Assembly: GCA_017397935.1 (NCBI GenBank)
Contig: JAFQHN010000002.1
Span: forward strand, 90,654 to 154,653
DNA: 64,000 nt
Origin: Bacillota bacterium
GTDB taxonomy: Bacteria; Bacillota; Dehalobacteriia; UBA4068; UBA4997
Direction of reading: 5' to 3'
This document shows, in pieces, positions 1 to 9,102 of the stretch; position 1 is the first letter of the stretch, and each line of letters begins with the position of its first letter. The position numbers and the translations under genes were made by a program. The notes under the pieces are model-generated. The model ran no database searches. It had not been told where the DNA came from and saw nothing but the letters and a program-made list of their open reading frames with translations.

Positions 1-392
1 TAACCAAGCTGTGGGATGGAGAATATCGGCGAGCCAATCACGTTCTTGTAATGCACCAGCGAGCCGTCCTCGGCGTCGTTGGCGTCACCCTTGGTGCGGA
101 AGCGAACCACGGTGGGGTCATTCTCGTCCGGCACCACCTCGACAACGCGGTGAGTGGCCACTGTGTCCTCATCCAGCATGAACGTGATGACTTGGCCGGC
201 CTCAATCTTGTACGGGTCAACATCCTGCACATAAATCAATGAGCCGGTATGATACGTCGGTTCCATCGAGCCGGAAAGCACAGTAAATACCTGCAATCCA
301 ACCAGACGCACACCGGCCAGCAACACAGCCAAAATAACAACCAGCGCCACCAAAATACTGGTAAATCCATTCCAAATTTTACTTATTCTCAT
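1..392 (-). CDS. sipW: SipW-type signal peptidase I (C-terminus cut by window edge)
   Basis: Membrane-anchored serine protease that removes signal peptides from exported proteins. The 130 visible residues begin at ATG 392, preceded by AAGGAG. A hydrophobic segment at about residues 12-33 is followed by the catalytic box SGSMEP (Ser42) and a THRV motif (His81), and then TKGDAN at 100-105. His in place of the usual bacterial Lys general base is the mark of the SipW/ER-type (S26B) branch. That branch often processes TasA- or camelysin-like surface proteins, but no such substrate is visible here. The C-terminus lies beyond position 1, so a second membrane segment cannot be checked. Confidence 0.88.
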   Translation of the reverse strand, partial: MRISKIWNGFTSILVALVVILAVLLAGVRLVGLQVFTVLSGSMEPTYHTGSLIYVQDVDPYKIEAGQVITFMLDEDTVATHRVVEVVPDENDPTVVRFRTKGDANDAEDGSLVHYKNVIGSPIFSIPQLG

Positions 393-469
393 CACACTCC
401 TTGCCTCCCACCTATTAGATGCTTTGCTTTATAATGACAATTTGTTTATAATTTGCCACTCTACCTATA

Positions 470-509
470 AATATAACACACAGAAAAAGTGTTAGCAATC
501 CTTTTTCTG
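470..509 (-). promoter_or_regulatory. Promoter of sipW with flanking inverted repeat
   Basis: On the minus strand, TTGCTA (493-498) and TATATT (470-475) are 17 bp apart. A perfect 9-bp inverted repeat, CAGAAAAAG (481-489) and CTTTTTCTG (501-509), brackets the -35 box and could be an operator. Just upstream, TTGTGAATTTC is repeated in tandem at 524-534 and 535-545. This accounts for most of the 393-737 intergenic stretch together with the promoter of the next gene. Confidence 0.5.
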
Positions 510-630
510 TTTTTTTGACTTTTTTGTGAATTTCTTGTGAATTTCTCTAAATTTTTGATGCAAATTTAAGCCAGTATGAACACCAAACAAGCAAAAATCA
601 CCCCCAAATCTTCACATGGCCTTACCACCA

Positions 631-660
631 TTGACAAGACGGCACTTGGAGAGTTATACT
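631..660 (+). promoter_or_regulatory. Promoter of the unknown gene at 738
   Basis: TTGACA (631-636), 18 bp spacer, TATACT (655-660). This is near-consensus for the housekeeping sigma factor. It would give a leader of about 70 nt before the ribosome binding site. Confidence 0.7.
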
Positions 661-737
661 TATAGTAGAATATTGTAGATTTTATAGAGGAGTAAATTAT
701 TTATCGCGCTGTATTTTTTGGACAGGAGGTGCCTGCC

Positions 738-1400
738 ATGATGGTCAGTCCGGAAGCATATTACGAATATCATCTTAAAGGAAAAACAGCCGCAGAGATT
801 CTCTCGGTTATAAGGGGGCTGAAACGCGAAATCGGCCACTTAAAGAAGATGATGGAAGATACTGATTATGGCCCGGTAATTGTTCCTTCCACCATGGATC
901 ATTTGGATTCCGGTGTGCCCTCGCGCTTGCAGCACGCCCGGGCTTATCTGGCCAAAGCACAGGCAGCGCTGGCCGAAGCAGGCGGCATTTACAATCCATC
1001 CCAGGCAGAGCTGAGAGCCATAACCTTTGATGCCAACATTCCTGCCATCAGCCAAATCGTCTTATCGACCGGCAAGGTAAACAAAACACCGGAGGTCCGC
1101 ACCATTATACCGTCTAATGACCACCTGACTATCACCTTGCAGCAGCCTTACCGCGTACTGGTTAATGAGACCGTACCCATGACCCGTGATGATTTTCTGG
1201 CGGCGGTTCGCAGCATACATATCGGTGAATGGCGCAAAAATTACTCCCCCCACAAGACCCGTTATGATGTCAGCAAGGATATACGTTGGGAGTTGCAGGT
1301 TTACTATGCCAACGGCAGCAAGCCGTTTACTGCCAGCGGCCGCAGCTGTTACCCTTACAACTTCTTCCTGCTGCGTCAATTATTCCAATTACAGGATTAA
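738..1400 (+). CDS. Hypothetical protein, 220 aa
   Basis: I do not recognise the family. The ATG at 738 is chosen because AGGAGGT lies at 724-730. The GTG at 729 would overlap that site. The N-terminus (about residues 5-40) is predicted helical and charged, with a YEYHLKGK stretch followed by AAEILSVIRGLKREIG. The rest mixes short hydrophobic strands and ends in an aromatic segment with one Cys. No signal peptide or membrane segment is apparent. It is a single-gene unit with its own promoter and a strong terminator, so it is probably a genuine expressed gene. Confidence 0.75.
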   Translation: MMVSPEAYYEYHLKGKTAAEILSVIRGLKREIGHLKKMMEDTDYGPVIVPSTMDHLDSGVPSRLQHARAYLAKAQAALAEAGGIYNPSQAELRAITFDANIPAISQIVLSTGKVNKTPEVRTIIPSNDHLTITLQQPYRVLVNETVPMTRDDFLAAVRSIHIGEWRKNYSPHKTRYDVSKDIRWELQVYYANGSKPFTASGRSCYPYNFFLLRQLFQLQD

Positions 1401-1424
1401 ATGCCGTTATCTGCGGCTGAACAG

Positions 1425-1463
1425 GCTATCCCACAGGTTTATCGCCTTGGGATAGCTTTTTTT
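1425..1463 (+). terminator. Rho-independent terminator
   Basis: GCTATCCCA (1425-1433) pairs with TGGGATAGC (1448-1456) and is followed by a run of seven T. It ends the unknown gene at 738-1400. Confidence 0.85.
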
Positions 1464-1488
1464 ACGCATACCAACCAAAAAAACAGCC

Positions 1489-1524
1489 AAAAAACTGCCG
1501 ACCGTCTTAAATGACAGCCGGCAG
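1489..1524 (-). terminator. Rho-independent terminator of the metallo-hydrolase gene
   Basis: On the minus strand CTGCCGGCTGTC pairs with GACGGTCGGCAG (two wobble pairs), followed by TTTTTT. It faces the terminator of the converging gene. Confidence 0.8.
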
Positions 1525-1559
1525 CTTAAATTATTTTTATATTTCCTCAAATAATTTCC

Positions 1560-2354
1560 TCAAATAATTTCCACAATCTGCCCCGCCGCCAAATAATGCA
1601 GCTTATCACCCATTTTGGCCTGCAAATAAGCAAACTGCGGCAGGCCCGTACAATGGCAGGTGTAATATTCGGCGTCATACGCGGCCAAGACCTGCGCCGC
1701 CTCATCCAGCACCGGGTTGGCGCCGTCGGCCACCTCCTGCTTCATAAAATGGAAGCCGCCCACCAGCACATCCGGCCGCAGCCACTCCATAATATTCAAA
1801 ATGCCCTTATGAGAACAGCCGCTGATCAGCACCCGGCGCCCGCCCTCCTCAATCAACAGGTACTGCTCATGCCTAAATCTGTCCGGCAGAAACGCATCAT
1901 CCTGCTGCTCAGTCAGCCCCGCACTGTCCAGCGGATAACGGCACTCACGGTTATTGCAGGATAACAGCACCAAACCCTCGGCCGGGGACATTTCATCATC
2001 AACCAAAATCAGGCGGTCACTCTGCCGCAGGCCTTGGTCAATGCCGATGTACGCCTCGGTTCCGCGGTAATAGCAGCCAAAAGCATGACGGTTAAGATAT
2101 ACCGGTGCGTGGTCATTAAGCTGCAAAAAACGCTGCAAACCGCCACCGTGGTCATAATGCCCGTGGGATAACACCGCCAAATCCACCTGCGCCAAATCCA
2201 CACCCAGCAGCGCCGCATTATCGGCAAAGGCTGAACTTGCCCCGGTATCAAACAGAATTTTCCGCCCGGCAGCCTCAATATATAAGCTTAAACCGTGTTC
2301 CGCCGCATACTGCGGTGCACAGGCGGTATTCTCCATCAACGCAAAAATTTTCAT
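1560..2354 (-). CDS. MBL-fold metallo-hydrolase (COG1237-like)
   Basis: Soluble metallo-beta-lactamase-fold hydrolase of 264 aa. It begins LFDTGASSAF-like after a short strand and carries the metal-binding motif HGHYDHGGG near residue 65. A later GCSHKGI supplies another metal-binding histidine, and a GGFHF box lies near the C-terminus. This arrangement fits the DRTGG/dihydropteroate-synthase-like group of MBL proteins, whose true substrates are poorly defined. The ATG at 2354 has GAGAGG eight bases upstream and removes an 18-residue basic extension present in the longest frame. It appears to be a single-gene unit. Confidence 0.85.
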   Translation of the reverse strand: MKIFALMENTACAPQYAAEHGLSLYIEAAGRKILFDTGASSAFADNAALLGVDLAQVDLAVLSHGHYDHGGGLQRFLQLNDHAPVYLNRHAFGCYYRGTEAYIGIDQGLRQSDRLILVDDEMSPAEGLVLLSCNNRECRYPLDSAGLTEQQDDAFLPDRFRHEQYLLIEEGGRRVLISGCSHKGILNIMEWLRPDVLVGGFHFMKQEVADGANPVLDEAAQVLAAYDAEYYTCHCTGLPQFAYLQAKMGDKLHYLAAGQIVEII

Positions 2355-2442
2355 CGGCCAAACCTCTCTCCTGCGTTTTTTAGGTATATTTCTGTGAACA
2401 ATCCGCAATTTCCTCTTTTTATGCAGATTATGCCGACAAAAA

Positions 2443-2470
2443 AACCCGACAAACCGTAGTCTATCGGGTT
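2443..2470 (-). terminator. Rho-independent terminator of the TerC-family gene
   Basis: Minus strand AACCCGA (2464-2470) pairs with TCGGGTT (2443-2449), followed by a T run (complement of 2438-2444). Confidence 0.85.
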
Positions 2471-2493
2471 ATATTGCTTAAATTTGGCAACGC

Positions 2494-3333
2494 TTATGCC
2501 TTGTTGCGGGTGAAGAACAGCGAGCAGCAAATGCTGATAGTCAACGCGGTGATGATGAAGCCGATGGAAACGGGGATGGAGATATGAATATCAAACATCA
2601 GCAGGGCCAGCTTGATACCTGTAAAGGTCAAAATGGCAGCCACACCGTATTTCATCAGGGCAAAACGCTCCTGCATGTGCTCGATTACGAAGAACAACTG
2701 CCGCAGACCCAAAATGGCGAAGATGTTGGCAGCGTAAATGATCCAGGTGGTTGAGGATACCGAGAAAGCAGCCGGCACCGAGTCAATGGCGAACATAACG
2801 TCGGAGGATTCGATTACTACCAAGACCGCAAACAGAGGAGTCATCAGCCAACGGCCGTGCTCTTTAACGAAGAAACGGTTGCCAACAAAATCGGGGGTTA
2901 CCGGCAAGAATTTGTTCAGCACCTTCAACACGGGGCTGTCATGCGGATTTTTCTCTTCTTCCTCATCCTCGCGGAACATCTTGATACCGCTGTAAATAAG
3001 GATAAAGCCGAAGATGTAAAGAATCCAAGAGAAGCTGTGTACGATAGACGCGCCCAGCATAATAAACAGAAAACGCAGCACCACCGCACCGATGATACCG
3101 TAAGCCAAACAGCGGTGCTGATAAGCCTCGGGCACACCAAAGCTGGCAAAAATCGAAAGAAACACAAATACATTGTCCATACTCAGGCTGAATTCCAGCA
3201 GATAACAGCCGACAAATTCCAGCGCGTGTGTGGTGTCATAGAACACGGCAATAGCGGCGGCCGTAGCCATGGCCATCGCCATAAAAATAAATACCCACTT
3301 AAAAGAATGTTTTACCGTTGCATCCATTTTCAT
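2494..3333 (-). CDS. TerC-family integral membrane protein, probable Mn2+ exporter
   Basis: A 279-residue polytopic membrane protein with about seven to nine hydrophobic segments. It has the family's conserved acidic motifs in the membrane: EFSLSMDNVFVF (about residues 46-58) and VVIESSDVMFAIDS (about 172-186). A highly acidic loop, REDEEEEK, sits mid-protein. TerC/Alx/MeeF-type proteins are implicated in manganese export, in some cases loading exported metalloenzymes. The strongest support for that role here is the Mn2+-sensing yybP-ykoY riboswitch immediately upstream. It is monocistronic, with its own promoter and terminator. Confidence 0.92.
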   Translation of the reverse strand: MKMDATVKHSFKWVFIFMAMAMATAAAIAVFYDTTHALEFVGCYLLEFSLSMDNVFVFLSIFASFGVPEAYQHRCLAYGIIGAVVLRFLFIMLGASIVHSFSWILYIFGFILIYSGIKMFREDEEEEKNPHDSPVLKVLNKFLPVTPDFVGNRFFVKEHGRWLMTPLFAVLVVIESSDVMFAIDSVPAAFSVSSTTWIIYAANIFAILGLRQLFFVIEHMQERFALMKYGVAAILTFTGIKLALLMFDIHISIPVSIGFIITALTISICCSLFFTRNKA

Positions 3334-3405
3334 TTAGTTTTGTTGCCTCCCCTAAACATTATATACCTTAAAAATGCCAATAAAATATACCCATAATTCT
3401 GCCCG

Positions 3406-3459
3406 AAAATAAAATAAAAGACCCTAATATTCACCCCCCACGGCAAATATTAAGGTCTT
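3406..3459 (-). terminator. Regulated terminator of the yybP-ykoY riboswitch
   Basis: Minus strand AAGACCTTAATATT (3446-3459) can pair with AATATTAGGGTCT (3420-3432) and is followed by the T-rich tract TTTTATTTTATTTT. The 5' arm is also the 3' strand of aptamer stem P1, so the two folds are mutually exclusive. Confidence 0.8.
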
Positions 3460-3538
3460 ACTTCCGCTTCGGGATACAACGCCGGGCAGCTGCCGGGTAT
3501 GACGACGCTGTAATTTATAAGTTACTCCCCTTAATATA
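3449..3538 (-). promoter_or_regulatory. yybP-ykoY manganese riboswitch aptamer
   Basis: The minus strand carries the family's conserved elements in order: AAGGGGAGTAAC, GTCGTCATAC, a GC-rich hairpin (CCCGGCAGCTGCCCGG), CCCGAAGCGGAAG and AAGACCTT. Stem P1 forms between TATATTAAGG (about 3529-3538) and CCTTAATATT (about 3445-3455). Metal binding, by stabilising P1, should block the terminator, so this reads as an ON switch for the TerC-family gene when Mn2+ is high. A 10-bp hairpin (3549-3558 with 3570-3579) sits at the extreme 5' end of the transcript. Confidence 0.92.
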
Positions 3539-3587
3539 TGATAACAAATTACCGATAATACACCAAAATTTATCGGTAACAGGAAGT

Positions 3588-3616
3588 ATTATGCCAGAAA
3601 CTGCCGATTTTGTCAA
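3588..3616 (-). promoter_or_regulatory. Promoter of the riboswitch-TerC transcript
   Basis: Minus strand TTGACA (3611-3616), 17 bp, CATAAT (3588-3593). It lies just downstream of the trmO stop codon. Confidence 0.8.
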
Positions 3617-3639
3617 GTAGAGTTTGCGGGGGGGGCCGC

Positions 3640-4332
3640 TTATTTTAAGGGCAGTACCTGCACCACCGTCAGCTTATCATCAGCCACCGTAAAGCGCACA
3701 TCAAAGCCGCCAAAGCTAAGCCCGTAAACCCGCTCGGCATCGTTCTGATAAGACGGGCGAGGGTCCTGCGCCAGCACCGCCAGCAAAGCCTCCTGCTTAT
3801 CCTCCGGTATCGATGCCAACAAAGCAGGCGCAAAATCAACCGCCAGCAAATGGCCGTCATGCGGCACGGCAAAACCGCCCAGTGCCTCGGGGTGGGCATC
3901 GGCATAGGGCACATAAGGCTTCACATCAAAAATCGGCGTACCGTTCAGCAAATCTGCCCCCGATACCAGCAGCACCGGCCCCAGCGCCTTGTCCTGCTTT
4001 ATCTCCATCAGCCGCACGCAGGATAAGCCGATGGGGTTGGGCCGAAACGGCGACCGGCTGGCAAACACACCAACACGCCGATTGCCGCCCAACCGGGGCG
4101 GACGCACCGTGGCCGACCACCCATCTTTGTGACTCTCGGAGAAATGCCACAGCAGCCAAAGATGCGAGAAGCCCTCCAATCCGCGGAAGGCTTCCTCGCG
4201 GCGAAATTCCGGCTCGAACACGATGGTGGAGATAACCTCATCCACCAGGCCGCTTTGCCGCGGCACGCCAAACTTCGCCTGATAATCGTTGTAAATGTGC
4301 GCCAGAACTGTTAATTCCAACTTCTCACTCAT
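3640..4332 (-). CDS. trmO: tRNA (t6A37) N6-methyltransferase TrmO
   Basis: SAM-dependent enzyme that methylates N6-threonylcarbamoyladenosine at position 37 of certain tRNAs. The 230 residues match the family's usual length. Recognisable features are the N-terminal GVPRQSGLV, the LEGFSHLWLLWHF strand, then RLGGNRRVGVFASRSPFRPN with PIGLS, which form the SAM site in the UPF0066 fold, and a C-terminal DPRPSYQ motif. It starts 10 nt after the eno stop codon with only a weak ribosome binding site, so it is probably translated from the glycolytic transcript by coupling. Confidence 0.92.
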   Translation of the reverse strand: MSEKLELTVLAHIYNDYQAKFGVPRQSGLVDEVISTIVFEPEFRREEAFRGLEGFSHLWLLWHFSESHKDGWSATVRPPRLGGNRRVGVFASRSPFRPNPIGLSCVRLMEIKQDKALGPVLLVSGADLLNGTPIFDVKPYVPYADAHPEALGGFAVPHDGHLLAVDFAPALLASIPEDKQEALLAVLAQDPRPSYQNDAERVYGLSFGGFDVRFTVADDKLTVVQVLPLK

Positions 4333-4342
4333 AATGCTTTAC

Positions 4343-5686
<1,344 letters not shown>

Positions 5687-5690
5687 TTAC

Positions 5691-6461
5691 TTATCTGGTC
5701 TTAAAAGCAGCACGGCAAATATCGGCAAAAGCGTCAGCCTTCAAAGAGGCACCACCCACCAGCGCACCGTCTACATTGGGGCAGGCCAGCAGCTCGGCCG
5801 CATTGGCCGCAGTTACGCTGCCGCCGTACAAAATACGGATCTTATCGGCCACATCACCGCCACGCTCGCGCAGATATTCACGGATGGCCAGGCAGGCTGC
5901 CTCGGCATCCTCGGCGGTGGCAGCATTACCGGTACCGATAGCCCAGATAGGCTCATAGGCCACCACAAACTCGGTTTCATTATCCCAGAAGCCCATGCTC
6001 TCATAAAGCTGCGCCTCCAACCATTGTTGGGTAAGACCGCCGTCGTGCACACTCTGGCTCTCTCCCACGCAAAGGATGGGGGTGATGCCGGCTTTCAGCG
6101 CGGCAGCGCATTTTTTGCTGACCATGGCGCTGGATTCCTGCAACAGCTGACGGCGCTCGGAATGACCGCAGATAACATAGCTGACACCACATTCCTTCAA
6201 CATGGCCGGCGAGATTTCACCGGTAAACGCGCCGGCCTCCTGCCAGAAGATGTCCTGCGCACCCAGCTCGATGTCCATTTTATGCTGCTCAATACCCTGG
6301 TGCATCTCATACAGCGCGGTAAAGGGCGGGCAGAAAACTGCGTCCACCTCATCGGTTTCCAGCACATCACCGCCGATGCGGTCAAACTCCTCCAACCAGG
6401 CAAAAGACTCAGCTACCGTCTGATTCATCTTCCAGTTGGCAGCCAATAAAGGTTTTCTCAT
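5691..6461 (-). CDS. tpiA: Triosephosphate isomerase
   Basis: Interconverts dihydroxyacetone phosphate and glyceraldehyde 3-phosphate. It has 256 aa with all signature elements: NWKMN (active-site Asn and Lys, residues 10-14), ICGHSERR (electrophilic His), AYEPIWAIGTG (catalytic Glu and loop 6), YGGSV, and the phosphate-binding GALVGGASL. It sits 42 nt downstream of pgk and about 64 nt upstream of eno. Confidence 0.97.
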   Translation of the reverse strand: MRKPLLAANWKMNQTVAESFAWLEEFDRIGGDVLETDEVDAVFCPPFTALYEMHQGIEQHKMDIELGAQDIFWQEAGAFTGEISPAMLKECGVSYVICGHSERRQLLQESSAMVSKKCAAALKAGITPILCVGESQSVHDGGLTQQWLEAQLYESMGFWDNETEFVVAYEPIWAIGTGNAATAEDAEAACLAIREYLRERGGDVADKIRILYGGSVTAANAAELLACPNVDGALVGGASLKADAFADICRAAFKTR

Positions 6462-6503
6462 ATCTTGCTTCCTCCAAAATTTAAGGGAATTATTTATAAA
6501 AGA

Positions 6504-7700
6504 TCACTCGGCGTCCTGCAAAACTTCAACGCCGGGCAGATGACGGCCTTCCAGATATTCCAGGGTGGAGCCGCCGCCGGTGGAAATATGGGTGATCATA
6601 TAACCAACACCGGCCTGGTCAATGGCTGCCAGAGAGTCACCGCCGCCCACAATGGTGGAGCCTTGGGTTTTGGCGCAGGCCACGGCAATCGCCTCGGTAC
6701 CCTTGGCAAAGGCAGGCATCTCAAACACACCCATCGGGCCGTTCCAGATAACGCATTTGGCGCTCTTGATCAGCGCAGAGTAAGTAGCGATGGTTTTTTC
6801 GCCCATATCCAGCGCCATCCAGCCCTCAGGCACATTATCCACGCTTACATTACAATGTTCTGCGTCGGCCGAGAAGCTGTCAGCCACCACCAAATCCTGG
6901 GGCAGCACGATTTTCTTCTCCACATCCTGTTCCAGCAGTTCCTTCACCAGGTCAATAAACTCGGGCGATACCTTGGAGGCACCCATATCATAACCCAATG
7001 CGTTGAGGAAGGTGTTGGCCATGGCGCCGCCAATCAGCAGGCGGTCTACGCTGGGCAGCAGGTTTTTGATAACACCGATTTTATCGTCAACCTTGGCACC
7101 GCCCATAACAGCCACGCAGGGACGCTGCGGCTGGGCCAGCAGCTTGCTCATCATCACCAGGTCTTTTTCCAGCAGGAAGCCGGAAACCGCAGGCAGATGC
7201 GCAGCCACACCCACCAGCGAGGCATGAGCGCGGTGTACGGCACCGAAAGCGTCGCTGACAAAAATCTCACCCAATTTGGCCAGCTTGGCAGCAAATTCGG
7301 GGTCATTTTTTTCTTCTTCCTTATAGAAACGCAGGTTTTCCAGCAGCAGTACCTCGCCGGATTTCAGTTCGGCCGCCATTTTCTCAGCCTCGGGGCCAAT
7401 GCAGTCGGGGCAGAAGTGAACAGGCGCATCCAGCAGACGGGCCAGGTGCGGAGTCAGATTTTCCAGCGAATATTTCAGGTTTCTCTCACCCTTCGGGCGG
7501 CCCAAATGGCTCATCAACACAACCTTGGCGCCACGCTTCAACAAATATTGCAGGGTGGGCAGAGTGCCGTTTACACGGGTCAAATCGGTCACGTTACCGT
7601 TTTCATCCCGCGGCACATTATAATCCACGCGCACCAGCACGCGCTTGTTTACCACATCAATATCACGAACAGTTTTTTTGTTATAGAATACGATACCCAT
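6504..7700 (-). CDS. pgk: Phosphoglycerate kinase
   Basis: Transfers phosphate from 1,3-bisphosphoglycerate to ADP. It has 398 aa, a typical length. Motifs are the RVLVRVDYNVP start of the N-lobe, SHLGRPKG, the hinge region, AVMGGAKVDDKI at the nucleotide lobe, WNGPMGVFE, and the C-terminal GGGDSLAA loop. A GGAGGAT site precedes the ATG. A hairpin in the gap-pgk spacer may tune its expression relative to gap. Confidence 0.97.
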   Translation of the reverse strand: MGIVFYNKKTVRDIDVVNKRVLVRVDYNVPRDENGNVTDLTRVNGTLPTLQYLLKRGAKVVLMSHLGRPKGERNLKYSLENLTPHLARLLDAPVHFCPDCIGPEAEKMAAELKSGEVLLLENLRFYKEEEKNDPEFAAKLAKLGEIFVSDAFGAVHRAHASLVGVAAHLPAVSGFLLEKDLVMMSKLLAQPQRPCVAVMGGAKVDDKIGVIKNLLPSVDRLLIGGAMANTFLNALGYDMGASKVSPEFIDLVKELLEQDVEKKIVLPQDLVVADSFSADAEHCNVSVDNVPEGWMALDMGEKTIATYSALIKSAKCVIWNGPMGVFEMPAFAKGTEAIAVACAKTQGSTIVGGGDSLAAIDQAGVGYMITHISTGGGSTLEYLEGRHLPGVEVLQDAE

Positions 7701-7747
7701 AGTATCCTCCTGTCAGAATGTTCTGTTTTTTTCGGCGTTTATTCAAC

Positions 7748-7788
7748 AAAAGTACCGGTGGTCAGGCGCACCGACAACCGATACTTTT
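7748..7788 (-). promoter_or_regulatory. Intercistronic hairpin between gap and pgk
   Basis: AAAAGTACCGGT (7748-7759) and ACCGATACTTTT (7777-7788) form a 12-bp stem with one wobble pair. There is no proper T tract on the minus strand. It is more likely a processing or partial-attenuation signal than a full terminator, consistent with gap usually being made in excess of downstream enzymes. Confidence 0.5.
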
Positions 7789-7805
7789 GCAAAATTCAAA
7801 TGAAA

Positions 7806-8816
7806 TTACTCAGCAAGGCCTTTGCCGGCAATATATTTAACCAGGTCAACAACGCGGTTGCTGTAACCCCATTCGTTGTCATACCAGGCAACAACCTTAA
7901 CCATGCTGTCCTCGATAACCATGGTGGAGAGACCGTCCACGGTAGAGGAGTTCTGGCAGCCGTTGTAATCAACAGATACCAGCGGCAGCTCATTGTAGCC
8001 CAGGATACCCTTCAATTCGTTCTCGGCAGCGGCCTTCAAGGCAGCGTTGATCTCGGCAGCGGAGGCGGGCTTATCCAGCTCTGCCACCAGGTCAACCATA
8101 GATACGTTGGCGGTGGGGACGCGAACAGCAAAGCCGTTCAGCTTGCCGGCCAACTGAGGCAATACCAAAGCAACAGCCTTGGCAGCACCGGTGGTGGTGG
8201 GGATCATCGAGCAGGCAGCGGCACGGGCACGACGGAAGTCTTTATGGTCGCGGTCCAGAATACGCTGGTCATTGGTATAAGAATGAATGGTGGTCATCAA
8301 ACCACGCTTAATGCCAAACTGAGCATCCAGCACCTTGGCCACCGGAGCCAGACAGTTGGTGGTGCAGGAAGCGTTGGAGATAATGTGATGGTTGGCTGCG
8401 TCATAGGCTTCTTCATTAACGCCCATAACGATGGTGATGTCCTCATTTTTGCCGGGTGCGGTCAGCACAACCTTCTTGGCGCCGGCCTGCAAATGAGCGC
8501 AGGCCTTTTTGGCATCATTGAAAACGCCGGTGGATTCCACAACAACGTCAACGCCCAAATCACCCCAGGGCAAAGCTGCCGGGTCTTTCTCGCTGCAAAC
8601 CTTGATCGGGGTACCGTCAACCAGCATAATGTCACCGTCGATGGTTACCTCTTTATCCCAGGTGCCGTGTACCGAGTCAAACTTCAACAGATGGGCGTTT
8701 ACTGCGGCATCGGCCATATCATTGATAGCGACGATTTCTACACCGGGCTGCCCGAAAGCGGCGCGGAAAACCAGACGGCCAATTCTGCCGAAACCGTTAA
8801 TTGCAATTTTAACCAT
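7806..8816 (-). CDS. gap: Glyceraldehyde-3-phosphate dehydrogenase, type I
   Basis: NAD(P)-dependent oxidation and phosphorylation of glyceraldehyde 3-phosphate. It has 336 aa, with N-terminal Rossmann motif [14 protein letters not shown], the catalytic Cys in [12 protein letters not shown] (about residue 153), the catalytic His in [11 protein letters not shown], and [12 protein letters not shown] near the C-terminus. First gene of the glycolytic operon. The usual upstream repressor gene cggR is absent; whiA is the next gene upstream. Confidence 0.97.
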   Translation of the reverse strand: MVKIAINGFGRIGRLVFRAAFGQPGVEIVAINDMADAAVNAHLLKFDSVHGTWDKEVTIDGDIMLVDGTPIKVCSEKDPAALPWGDLGVDVVVESTGVFNDAKKACAHLQAGAKKVVLTAPGKNEDITIVMGVNEEAYDAANHHIISNASCTTNCLAPVAKVLDAQFGIKRGLMTTIHSYTNDQRILDRDHKDFRRARAAACSMIPTTTGAAKAVALVLPQLAGKLNGFAVRVPTANVSMVDLVAELDKPASAAEINAALKAAAENELKGILGYNELPLVSVDYNGCQNSSTVDGLSTMVIEDSMVKVVAWYDNEWGYSNRVVDLVKYIAGKGLAE

Positions 8817-9039
8817 GTGAAAAAAACTCCCCTTTCATTCTCTGACACTTTTACTTTTGTGATATTTTTTTGAAACTATATTCCGCAGCCGAAATTTGAT
8901 TTTGAAATCTGATTTTAGACTGCTTTTTTGGCAATTTATTAAACCGACCGGGGATTAACCGGACACAAGTCAGCGCCGAGCAAGCAGATTTCTCTTGCCC
9001 GGACACACCCCGACAGTTTATTATCCATATATTACCCTC

Positions 9040-9069
9040 ATTGTAACATATTCACACCGCAAATAGCAA
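9040..9069 (-). promoter_or_regulatory. Probable promoter of the gap operon
   Basis: Minus strand TTGCTA (9064-9069), 18 bp, TACAAT (9040-9045). It lies about 35 bp beyond the whiA stop codon and would give a leader of about 215 nt. The leader contains a hairpin GGGCAAG/CTTGCTC and a CCGG-rich palindromic stretch (about 8940-8965). I see no consensus catabolite-response element. Confidence 0.55.
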
Positions 9070-9102
9070 CCATTTTCCGGATTTTGAGCAAGTTTAGGGC
9101 AC

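Noticed and set aside
6465..8873. An 802-residue open frame on the plus strand
   Set aside because: It is antisense to pgk and gap, whose motifs are complete; the open frame reflects codon bias. Similar shadows oppose eno (4295-5704), uvrB (17084-18529), groEL (56435-58357), the SLH gene (45151-46308), fabF (48915-50186) and folD (25435-26322).
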